Of a stretch of DNA of 64,000 nucleotides, positions 17,863-25,052 are shown one piece after another. The notes beneath the pieces are model-generated. The model did not search any database. It saw only the letters and a list, made by a program, of their open reading frames with translations, and was not told the origin of the DNA. Positions within the stretch are counted from its first letter, which is position 1, and each line of letters begins with the position of its first letter. Source of the DNA: Bacteroidota bacterium (lineage in GTDB: Bacteria; Bacteroidota; Bacteroidia; Bacteroidales; WCHB1-69); contig WQTS01000140.1 in the NCBI GenBank assembly GCA_009786185.1, positions 1 to 64,000 of the forward strand, given 5' to 3'. Made by a program: the position numbers and the translations under genes.

Positions 17863-18048
17863 ATGAAAAAATTACAGCTTAACAAACAGACTATCGCAAG
17901 CTTAGATAATCCGGATAAAATTTTCGGAGGTGAAGAAAAGGTAACTGAAACTTATAATGGAAATACTATACCTATGACTTGCGCGAATACCTTGTGTGCG
18001 ACTTTGCATTGTGTAAGGGAAGCAAAGAAACACGAGGCCGATTGGTAA
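17863..18048 (+). CDS. Class I lanthipeptide-type / GG-Bacteroidetes natural product precursor peptide
   Basis: This 61-aa peptide begins MKKLQLNKQTIASLDN and reaches a GG at residues 22-23; the K-L-x-L-N-K-x-T-I-A-x-L leader is characteristic of Bacteroidetes RiPP precursors handled by LanB/LanC-type enzymes. The putative core (residues 24-61) has Cys at 40, 45 and 50 and Thr at 28, 30, 35, 39, 43 and 47, i.e. Thr/Cys pairs suited to (methyl)lanthionine rings. ATG 17863 is preferred over an upstream TTG because the leader motif starts there. A LanC-like gene lies 1.7 kb downstream. No dehydratase gene is in the window, so modification is inferred. Confidence 0.8.
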   Translation: MKKLQLNKQTIASLDNPDKIFGGEEKVTETYNGNTIPMTCANTLCATLHCVREAKKHEADW

Positions 18049-18066
18049 CATTGTTCAAATAAATAT

Positions 18067-18140
18067 GCAAATGACGCAGATAATTATAAATTAGACAATT
18101 TTATTATATTTGTAATCTCTGCGTTATTTGCGTGTTTTAA
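18067..18140 (+). terminator. Hairpin after the precursor gene (CTGCGT-family repeat)
   Basis: GCAAATGACGCAGA (18067-18080) pairs with TCTGCGTTATTTGC (18118-18131), one mismatch, and is followed by GTGTTTTAAT. It may act as a partial terminator that keeps precursor transcripts more abundant than downstream ones. Its right arm belongs to the same repeat family as TCTGCGTCATCTGCGTGC elsewhere in the window. Confidence 0.6.
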
Positions 18141-18194
18141 TAAGCTCTTTGAGCAGCAACGTTTATATGAAAAACATATATTAAGAAATAAATG

Positions 18195-18202
18195 TAGTTT
18201 TG
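18195..18202 (+). promoter_or_regulatory. -7 promoter box TAGTTTTG
   Basis: A perfect TAnnTTTG, 17 bp before the Big2-SUMF1 lipoprotein ATG, so this gene can be transcribed independently of the precursor. Confidence 0.55.
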
Positions 18203-18218
18203 CACGTTAAATTTTTTT

Positions 18219-19235
18219 ATGAAAAGAGAATTAATAAATTTCATCCCGGCAGTATTATTATTAATAATTACTGTTGCTTGTCAAGACAAAATTCCTGTTA
18301 CTGACCTCAAGCTCGATAAAACCACATTACTCCTTTCTATTGGAGGAACAGTAACCTTAAAGGCAGAGGCAATCCCCTATAATGCTCCCAAAAGAGAGGT
18401 GAATTGGAGCAGCAGTAACAGCGCCGTAGCCACTGTAGTAGATTGCAGCACTGTGACAACATTTTCAGAAGGATTGATAACCGCACATGCAGAAGGAACG
18501 GCAATAATTACCGCCACTACAAAAGATGGTAAATATATGAAAACATGTACCGTAACGGTAATCAATGCTGAACCTGAGTTGATACGGGTAGAGGGTGAAC
18601 CTTTTACTATGGGCTGTACAGAGGAACAAGGAGATGACTGTAGAGATCGGGAGTTTCCTCGGCATCAAGTAACACTAAATAGTTTTTACATAGCTAAATA
18701 TACTGTAACCCAAAAGCAATGGGAAGCTGTTATGGGAGCCAATCCAAGTGAATATCGAGGTGAAGACCTGCCTGTGGTAGGTGTAAGTTGGGGAGATGTT
18801 CAACTATTTATCGTTAAACTAAATACCCTTACCGGTAAAAATTATCGTTTGCCTACGGAAGCGGAGTGGGAATATGCTGCACGTGGGGGAAACCAAAGCA
18901 AGAGATATAAATACAGTGGTAGCAATAATCTGAATGAGGTGGCTTGGTATTATGATAATAGCTCTGACCAAGTGCATCCTGTAGGCAATAAAAAGCCAAA
19001 CGAATTAGGAATTTACGATATGAGTGGGAATGTATTTGAATGGTGCAGCGACTGGTATAGCGATTATACAAACACTCCTCAAGTCAATCCTACAGGACCA
19101 GCAGTGGGTACTGACCGCATTCTTCGAGGGGGCTGTAATAGTAGTTTAGCGCGAAATTGTCGCGTAGCATTTCGAAGTTACACTACTCCAAGCGCCCGCC
19201 TTACTAATGTTGGATTTCGCTTAGCCCACCCTTAA
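18219..19235 (+). CDS. Lipoprotein with Ig-like (Big2) and SUMF1/formylglycine-generating-enzyme-like domains
   Basis: The lipobox ITVAC puts the lipidated Cys at residue 21. Residues ~30-115 are a bacterial Ig-like domain (VNWSSSNSAVATV, EGTAIITATT). Residues ~125-338 are an FGE-sulfatase/SUMF1 fold: GEPFTMGCTEE, FYIAKYTVTQKQWEAVMG, NYRLPTEAEWEYAARGG, NELGIYDMSGNVFEWCSDWY, ending RVAFRS...NVGFRLAHP. RGGC and NC provide two cysteines near the FGE active-site region, but many such surface proteins are not enzymes. It lies inside the precursor-LanC locus; a close paralogue is at 43963-44943. Confidence 0.88.
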   Translation: MKRELINFIPAVLLLIITVACQDKIPVTDLKLDKTTLLLSIGGTVTLKAEAIPYNAPKREVNWSSSNSAVATVVDCSTVTTFSEGLITAHAEGTAIITATTKDGKYMKTCTVTVINAEPELIRVEGEPFTMGCTEEQGDDCRDREFPRHQVTLNSFYIAKYTVTQKQWEAVMGANPSEYRGEDLPVVGVSWGDVQLFIVKLNTLTGKNYRLPTEAEWEYAARGGNQSKRYKYSGSNNLNEVAWYYDNSSDQVHPVGNKKPNELGIYDMSGNVFEWCSDWYSDYTNTPQVNPTGPAVGTDRILRGGCNSSLARNCRVAFRSYTTPSARLTNVGFRLAHP

Positions 19236-19289
19236 TTTCAGGAAAATCATTAAATTTTAATTTAGAGACTTTAAACTAAACAAAAAATT

Positions 19290-19715
19290 ATGAAAAAAAT
19301 AAAGATACCCTTAATAGCAGCAGCTATAATTATGCTATTCGTTTTTACCGGCTGTGATAAATATAATAGAGATAAATATGCAGGAAATTGGGATTTTACT
19401 GTAGAAAGAATACATTGTAAGAAAAATAGTTTGGGTGATTTTTTGGAAATAGGAAGAGAAACTATTTTCTATTCAGGCAAAATTACCCTTGGAAGTTCTG
19501 AAAATACATTAATCCTTCATTATACAGAGAGGGATAAGGTTGATATCCGGATAGATAAAGAAGCAAATATGTACTCAGAAGTTGGAGTTCATTTTGGCAA
19601 ATTTTCCAACAACTACCTGTATTTGAATTTACATTGGGATAACTACGTTGGTTTTGTGGAAATAACAGATCGTGTTTATGATAATATTGTTGGTACTAAA
19701 AGAGGGAGTAAGTAA
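19290..19715 (+). CDS. Small lipoprotein, lipocalin-like hypothetical
   Basis: The signal segment IPLIAAAIIMLFVFTGC ends in a lipobox with Cys at about residue 22. The rest (~118 aa) is rich in beta-prone segments beginning YAGNWDFTVERIHC; the YxGNWxF start is often seen in small lipocalin-like lipoproteins of Bacteroidetes. No function is recognised. Its place between the SUMF1 lipoprotein and the LanC gene, same strand and short gaps, suggests co-transcription; it could be an immunity or chaperone lipoprotein, but this is a guess. Confidence 0.7.
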   Translation: MKKIKIPLIAAAIIMLFVFTGCDKYNRDKYAGNWDFTVERIHCKKNSLGDFLEIGRETIFYSGKITLGSSENTLILHYTERDKVDIRIDKEANMYSEVGVHFGKFSNNYLYLNLHWDNYVGFVEITDRVYDNIVGTKRGSK

Positions 19716-19766
19716 AAATTGACCTACTCTTAATTTGAATTGTGATTTTTTTTGTGATTTCGAGTA

Positions 19767-20948
19767 ATGAAAAAAAAGATACACGCAATAACACAAATCC
19801 TAACTTCTGAAGTTTTACCTGAAATTGGTTTATTAACAGGAATTGGCGGACAAATACTCTTTTGCAACGAATTGGGTGCGCATAAAGAAATATCGCAAGA
19901 TTGGTTATCTCGTTTGCACAACGTTTTAGAAGAAAAACTTAGCAATGAAGATTTTGCTTTTACACATTGCGATGGATTAGCAGGCATAGGATGGTTATAT
20001 GAATATTTGAGCCAAAGAAAAATGATTGATTATAATACAAACCTGCTTTTAGAAGAATTTGACAATGCTCTTAAAAAGGCGCTTAAAGGATTTATGTTGG
20101 AAAACGACTATGAGTTCTTGTACGGTGGAGTGGGTATTGCATCTTATTTTATAAGAAGAGCTACCAAGAAAAAAGAGTTGATTTATATATTGAACCAATT
20201 TTTAGAAGATTTAGAGAAATCAAGCACCCGGCAAGAAAATGGAGGCATCAAATGGATCTCATCCTTAGGTGACCATGAACCTAAATGGGGATATAACCTC
20301 TCTTTATCTCATGGAATGGCAAGTATTGTTTCAATTCTATCGAAAATATACAAAATAGAAGGAGTTAATAAAATTAAAACGAAAAAATTGCTACATGGAG
20401 CCGTTCAATACATTCTTGCGCAAGAAATTGTCAAAGAGATACATGGCAGCTATTTTCCCAATTATGCACTTGAAAGTACTTCAACTATTTATAAAAGTCG
20501 CTTAGCTTGGTGTTATGGTGATTTAGGAATCGCTTCTGCACTATTTCAGGCAGGTACAGTTTTGAAAGAAAATGCTTGGATAGATAAAGCATTAGAAATC
20601 TTTTTATTTACTGCCACTCAACGACGAAGTTTAGAAGATAATAACATTCTTGATGCAGGTCTATGTCACGGCGCTTCCGGTATTGGGCATATTTTTTACC
20701 GTATGTGGTGGAATACAAAATTACCTGAATTTAAAGATGCCGCAGATTATTGGTTTGACCAAACCTTAAAAATGGCAAAGTTTGAAGACGGGTTAGCCGG
20801 TTTTAAAACCTATCGAATACAAGAAGATAAACCTGTATGGCTAAATGAGTACGGATTATTAGGAGGTATTACCGGTATCGGTTTGGCACTACTTACTTAT
20901 TATTATGAGACAGAACCCACGTGGGATGAATGTTTGTTGCTTTGTTAG
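19767..20948 (+). CDS. LanC-like lanthionine synthetase C-family cyclase
   Basis: GxG-repeats of an alpha/alpha barrel are visible: GLLTGIGGQILF, DGLAGIGWLYEYL, YGGVGIASYF, LSHGMASIVSIL, WCYGDLGIASALF, LCHGASGIGHIFYR and GGITGIGLALL. The zinc ligands of LanC enzymes are all present: C249 (WCYGD) and C300-H301 (CHG); the His in LSHG matches the catalytic His of NisC. LanC cyclases add Cys thiols to dehydrated Ser/Thr to form (methyl)lanthionine. 393 aa is the usual size. It lies at the 3' end of the locus starting with the precursor at 17863. No LanB or LanM is nearby, so the dehydratase must act in trans or be lost. Confidence 0.9.
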   Translation: MKKKIHAITQILTSEVLPEIGLLTGIGGQILFCNELGAHKEISQDWLSRLHNVLEEKLSNEDFAFTHCDGLAGIGWLYEYLSQRKMIDYNTNLLLEEFDNALKKALKGFMLENDYEFLYGGVGIASYFIRRATKKKELIYILNQFLEDLEKSSTRQENGGIKWISSLGDHEPKWGYNLSLSHGMASIVSILSKIYKIEGVNKIKTKKLLHGAVQYILAQEIVKEIHGSYFPNYALESTSTIYKSRLAWCYGDLGIASALFQAGTVLKENAWIDKALEIFLFTATQRRSLEDNNILDAGLCHGASGIGHIFYRMWWNTKLPEFKDAADYWFDQTLKMAKFEDGLAGFKTYRIQEDKPVWLNEYGLLGGITGIGLALLTYYYETEPTWDECLLLC

Positions 20949-21000
20949 CTTTGTTATTTTTTAATAAATTACAAAACTTGCTTTCATATATTTCCCTTTA

Positions 21001-21045
21001 GGGATATTCAGTAAATAAATAATTAATCACATTGAATATCCCGTT
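21001..21045. terminator. Inverted repeat between convergent LanC-like and holB-like genes
   Basis: GGGATATTCA (21001-21010) pairs with TGAATATCCC (21033-21042), followed by GTTTTAT on the plus strand. It is a likely bidirectional terminator. Confidence 0.6.
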
Positions 21046-22200
21046 TTATAGCATTAACTTGCTTACTTTCAAATAAAAATCCGTAAACACAAGCGTTGAG
21101 TTCCCATTTCTTTCAATGTGAAACAATGCTTGATTACATTCGTGCAAAATAGATTGCGCATTTTTCAATACTATTGCTTTAGTAAAGAAACTCATAGTTT
21201 TCTTTTCTTCGGTGGTTGCTTTTACCAAATTTTCGTTTTGCGTGCCCAGCATTAATATATTTCGAATCATTCTAGAGGCAAACCGTAAAAAGTTTTTTTG
21301 TTCCTCTCTACCCGAATCCACAATAGAAGCAATAACATCTTGCACCGCGAAGAAATTTATTTGCTGCGGAGAAGCATGATTTTTTAACGCAGACATGCTG
21401 GTGAAAAACGTTTCAAATTTTTGCAACATGTCACGTAATTCTTTATTATTTTCATTCAGATTAATCGCTTTCACATAGCTCCCTTCGCTAATTTCGGCAA
21501 TATCTGCCGCTTTTTGCGCCGGTATTCCAAAATCTTTAACTAATTGTTGTGCAATCGTATCTTGGTTTATTGGTGGTATTTTCACCAATTGGGTTCGCGA
21601 TAAAATGGTAGCTAAAATTTTATCGGGATTTTCTGTAAGCAAAATGAACAGCGTGTTTTTTTCAGGTTCTTCTAATGTTTTAAGCAATTTTGGAGCGGCA
21701 GTGTGATATAGTCTGTCTAAACACCAAAAAATAAAAATTTTATATCCGCCTTCATACGATTGAATGCTATTTTGTTGAATGATATTGGAACAATCGCGAA
21801 TGTTGATGGTAGCTTGTTTATTCTCGCCTCCGAGCTCCGATAGCCAATCTTCAATATCAATATGATAGTTTTTAGCGAAAACAAAATCCCGAAATTCTTG
21901 TGCAAATTGTCGCGAATCGGGGTCTTTTTTTACTGTTTTAGTAATGCAATTCGGAAAAACGAAGTGTAAATCGGGGTGAGCCAATTTTTCAAATTTTACG
22001 CAAGAAGGACAAATGCCGCACGAATCATTCTCTTTTCTATCTTGGCAACAAATATACTGCGCATAAGCTATCGCTAACGCAAAACTGTGCGCTCCGGCTT
22101 GAGAAAGAAACAGTTGCGCGTGGCTAATGCGATTTTCTTTCACCAAAGCAACTAATTGGTTTTTAAGTGCAGGGGAAACGAGAACTGATTTGAAAAGCAT
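21046..22200 (-). CDS. holB: DNA polymerase III delta-prime-like clamp-loader subunit
   Basis: RISHAQLFLSQAGAHSFALAIAYAQYI is the delta-prime start with a degenerate Walker A lacking GKT/S, as is usual for this subunit. A zinc module (CCQD, then SCGICPSC) follows, then HPDLHFVFP, the KLLKTLEEPEKNTLFILLTEN segment and the SRTQ motif. It is part of the clamp loader that places the sliding clamp on DNA. 384 aa is normal for Bacteroidetes. Upstream is a GGTATGCGGT-type repeat cluster, then tRNA-Leu. Confidence 0.92.
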   Translation of the reverse strand: MLFKSVLVSPALKNQLVALVKENRISHAQLFLSQAGAHSFALAIAYAQYICCQDRKENDSCGICPSCVKFEKLAHPDLHFVFPNCITKTVKKDPDSRQFAQEFRDFVFAKNYHIDIEDWLSELGGENKQATINIRDCSNIIQQNSIQSYEGGYKIFIFWCLDRLYHTAAPKLLKTLEEPEKNTLFILLTENPDKILATILSRTQLVKIPPINQDTIAQQLVKDFGIPAQKAADIAEISEGSYVKAINLNENNKELRDMLQKFETFFTSMSALKNHASPQQINFFAVQDVIASIVDSGREEQKNFLRFASRMIRNILMLGTQNENLVKATTEEKKTMSFFTKAIVLKNAQSILHECNQALFHIERNGNSTLVFTDFYLKVSKLML

Positions 22201-22281
22201 GGGCGGTTTGCAGTTTACGGTGAGCGGTTTGCGGTTTGCGGTATATATCGCTTACCGCATACCTCCTACCGCATACCTCGT
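22201..22281. repeat. Solo cluster of GCGGTTTGCGGT / ACCGCATACC repeats
   Basis: GCGGTTTGCGG copies at 22203-22240 face TTACCGCATACC and CTACCGCATACC copies at 22253-22280, forming an imperfect hairpin between holB and tRNA-Leu. The same words flank the four-helix-bundle gene at 9298-9803, but here no gene is enclosed. Confidence 0.7.
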
Positions 22282-22285
22282 TTTG

Positions 22286-22369
22286 TGCCCAGGACAAGAG
22301 TCGAACTTGCACGAGAGTCCTCTCACTACCCCCTCAAAGTAGCGTGTCTACCAATTCCACCACCTGGGC
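22286..22369 (-). tRNA. tRNA-Leu (anticodon GAG)
   Basis: The reverse complement folds as a class II tRNA: acceptor GCCCAGG/CCTGGGC with discriminator A, a D-arm with GGTAGAC, anticodon loop TTGAGGG giving GAG, a long variable arm (GAGAGGACTCTC) typical of Leu, and T-loop TTCGACT. 84 nt; CCA is not encoded. Confidence 0.95.
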
Positions 22370-22432
22370 AAGAGCAGGCGGCAAAAATAAGATTTTTTAG
22401 AAATGTAATTTTCAAAATATTCAATTTTTTAT

Positions 22433-22439
22433 TATTTTG
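22433..22439 (+). promoter_or_regulatory. -7-like box TATTTTG upstream of the PBP1A gene
   Basis: A one-base-shorter version of TAnnTTTG, followed by CACG, 29 bp before the ATG. Confidence 0.4.
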
Positions 22440-22468
22440 CACGTTTCTAATAACGATATTCATTAATA

Positions 22469-24766
22469 ATGCATAATTCATCATCATCTCCAAAAAAGAA
22501 GCAGCCTAAAAAAGAGGTAGTTAAATCAAAATGGATCGTCCCATTTTGGATATTATTTTGTTGTGGATTGTTAACTATAGCAATTTTATTTACTCTTATT
22601 TCATTGGGAAAATTAGGGTTTATGCCTTCATTCTCCGAATTGGAAAATCCTCAAACCAACTTGGCTACAGAAGTTTATTCCAGTGATGGCGAATTGCTGG
22701 GTAAATACTATTTAGAAAACCGCTCTCCTTGTAAATATGATGATCTGTCTCCTCATCTCATTAGTGCATTGAAAGCCACCGAAGATGTTCGTTTTGAAAA
22801 ACATTCGGGAATTGATGTCAGGGCATTGGGACGTGTTTTTGCCGGAGTAGTTACCCGTTCAAACAAAGGCGGTGGGAGTACGCTTACGCAGCAATTGGCA
22901 AAAAACTTGTTTCCGCGCGATCCCGGAGCAGGCAAATTTAAAACCATTTTTACCAAACTGAAAGAATGGGTGGTTGCCACAAAATTGGAACGCGAATATT
23001 CGAAAAATGAAATCTTAGCCATGTATCTGAATACCGTGGATTTCGGAAATAACTCCATGGGAATCAAGTCGGCGGCAGCTACTTACTTTAATAAAACGCC
23101 TGCCGATTTAACCGTCGAAGAATCAGCCTTATTGGTCGGAATGTTAAAAGCGCCGACGAGGTACAGCCCCAAACGAAATCCTGTTGCTTCGTTGAATCGA
23201 AGAAATACCGTACTGCATCAGCTTCATAAGTACAATTATCTTACGAAAAGCGAATACGATTCTATTCAAGAGTTGCCTATTGACTTATCGCAATTTGCCA
23301 CACAACACCACGCTACCGGCATCGCTACCTATTTTAGAGAGTATCTGAGACTTTGGTTGGCTGAGTGGTGCAGAAACAATCCTAAATCAGATGGTTCTTA
23401 TTATGATATCTATAAAGACGGATTAAAAATCTATACCACGATAGATTCGCGTATGCAAAGACACGCCGAAAGAGCCGTGCAGGAACATATATGCAATGTT
23501 TTGCAACCGCGTTTTTTTCAACATATTAAAGGACAAAGGAATGCACCTTTTTCCAACATTACCGAAAAAGAAACGCAGCGCATTTTAGATGCCGGCATGA
23601 GACGCTCCGAGCGTTATGCGTTAATGAAAGATGACGGCGCCACAGAGGAAGAAATTAAACAAGTATTTGCTACTAAAGTAAAAATGAAGATTTTAACCTG
23701 GGATAGAGGTATGGTTGACACCTTGATGTCTCCCATAGATTCTATTCGCTATATGAAATCGTTTTTGCACTGCGGCATGATGGCTATGGATGTAAACAGC
23801 GGTCATATAAAGGCATATGTGGGCGGCGTGAATTATCAATATTTTCAGTTCGACCACGTAAAGCTTTCCAAACGTCAGGTGGGTTCAACATTTAAGCCTT
23901 ATGTTTATGCAGTGGCGATGCAATCGGGAGAATATTCTCCTTGCACTATGGTGCCGAACGTGCCGGTTACTTTTCAACTACCGGAGGGCGGCACGTGGAC
24001 GCCGCGAAATTCAAGTGATTACAAGAATGGCATGATGCTTCCTCTAAACGAAGCGCTTGCAGCATCGCTCAATTATGTTTCTGCTTATTTGATGAAGCAA
24101 TTTGGCCCACAAGCTGTTATTAATTTGATTCGAAACATGGGAGTTACCTCCGGCATTCCTGCAGTGCCTTCTATTGCTTTGGGTGCGTGTGAAATGTCTC
24201 TCTATGAACAGGTGGGTGCTATCAATTGTTTCCCCAATCAGGGCGTTTATGTGGAACCAACTTTTGTTACCAGAATTTGCGACAACAACGGTAGCACCAT
24301 TTACAAATATGTACCTAAAACCAATGAAGCGATGGACCAAATTACGGCTTTTAAAACCGCTAAATTAATGCAAGGTGTGGTAGATTATGGTACGGGTGGA
24401 CGTCTTCGTAGTCAATACAAACTCAATTTTCCGCTTGCAGGCAAAACGGGTACTACCGACAATCATTCCGATGGTTGGTTTGTAGGTTACACACCTGTGC
24501 TTACTGCGGGCGTTTGGGTGGGGTGTGAAGATAGAGCCGCGCATTTCCGCACTATCGATTTAGGACAGGGTGCACGCACGGCAATGCCTGTGTTTGCGCT
24601 GTTTATGCAAAAATGTTATGAAGACCCTGCTTTGCCTTACCATAAAATTATTTCGGAAGGCGGTAAATATCCGGGCTACAACTTTACAATACCGGCAGCC
24701 TATACAGGCGACCCCAGTGGCTGCAATGAGAAACCAAGAGAAAGAGTACGGCCGGATTTTGATTGA
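22469..24766 (+). CDS. Class A penicillin-binding protein (PBP1A-type)
   Basis: A cytoplasmic Lys-rich tail and one membrane helix (residues ~25-50) precede the GT51 glycosyltransferase domain (ATEDVRFEKHSGID, GGGSTLTQQLAKNLF, KLEREYSKNEILAMYLN) and the transpeptidase domain: SxxK as GSTFKP, SxN as SLN, and KTGT as AGKTGTTDNHSDGWFVGY. It polymerises and cross-links peptidoglycan on the outer face of the inner membrane. 765 aa is typical for Bacteroidetes PBP1A. Confidence 0.95.
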   Translation: MHNSSSSPKKKQPKKEVVKSKWIVPFWILFCCGLLTIAILFTLISLGKLGFMPSFSELENPQTNLATEVYSSDGELLGKYYLENRSPCKYDDLSPHLISALKATEDVRFEKHSGIDVRALGRVFAGVVTRSNKGGGSTLTQQLAKNLFPRDPGAGKFKTIFTKLKEWVVATKLEREYSKNEILAMYLNTVDFGNNSMGIKSAAATYFNKTPADLTVEESALLVGMLKAPTRYSPKRNPVASLNRRNTVLHQLHKYNYLTKSEYDSIQELPIDLSQFATQHHATGIATYFREYLRLWLAEWCRNNPKSDGSYYDIYKDGLKIYTTIDSRMQRHAERAVQEHICNVLQPRFFQHIKGQRNAPFSNITEKETQRILDAGMRRSERYALMKDDGATEEEIKQVFATKVKMKILTWDRGMVDTLMSPIDSIRYMKSFLHCGMMAMDVNSGHIKAYVGGVNYQYFQFDHVKLSKRQVGSTFKPYVYAVAMQSGEYSPCTMVPNVPVTFQLPEGGTWTPRNSSDYKNGMMLPLNEALAASLNYVSAYLMKQFGPQAVINLIRNMGVTSGIPAVPSIALGACEMSLYEQVGAINCFPNQGVYVEPTFVTRICDNNGSTIYKYVPKTNEAMDQITAFKTAKLMQGVVDYGTGGRLRSQYKLNFPLAGKTGTTDNHSDGWFVGYTPVLTAGVWVGCEDRAAHFRTIDLGQGARTAMPVFALFMQKCYEDPALPYHKIISEGGKYPGYNFTIPAAYTGDPSGCNEKPRERVRPDFD

Positions 24767-24792
24767 TGTGAATCATCGTACCGACTTTTTTA

Positions 24793-24800
24793 TATTTTCG
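24793..24800 (+). promoter_or_regulatory. -7 box TATTTTCG ahead of the cobalamin riboswitch
   Basis: A one-mismatch TAnnTTTG followed by CCGC, just upstream of the riboswitch. Confidence 0.5.
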
Positions 24801-24808
24801 CCGCGCAT

Positions 24809-25008
24809 TGGTTTCGGATATACCTACCGATATATCCGACGAAGAGGGAATCAGGTGAAAGTCCTGAACAGACCCGCTACTGTAAGTCCTATGCAACGTT
24901 TTGGCAACATATAAGCCACTGGAAAGTAAGGGCAGAAAATTTTCTGCCCCAACAAATTTTTCGGGAAGGCCGCCCAAAACGGGGACAAGTCAGGAGACCT
25001 GCCAACGC
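24809..25008 (+). promoter_or_regulatory. Cobalamin (B12) riboswitch
   Basis: The core landmarks are in order: a P1/P2-side stem around GGATATA...TATATCC (24816-24838), GGGAATCAGGTGAAAGTCCTG, ACAGACCCGCTACTGTAA (B12-box region), GCCACTGG, and GACAAGTCAGGAGACCTGCC at the 3' side. It lies directly upstream of the BtuB-like receptor gene and should shut off expression when cobalamin is bound. Confidence 0.95.
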
Positions 25009-25052
25009 ACAAACAATTATCAACCCTTTCGAGGAATAAAGCGTTGTGTATC

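Noticed and set aside
18219..19235. LanB-like or other RiPP dehydratase
   Set aside because: The motifs are clearly Big2 and SUMF1, with a lipobox.
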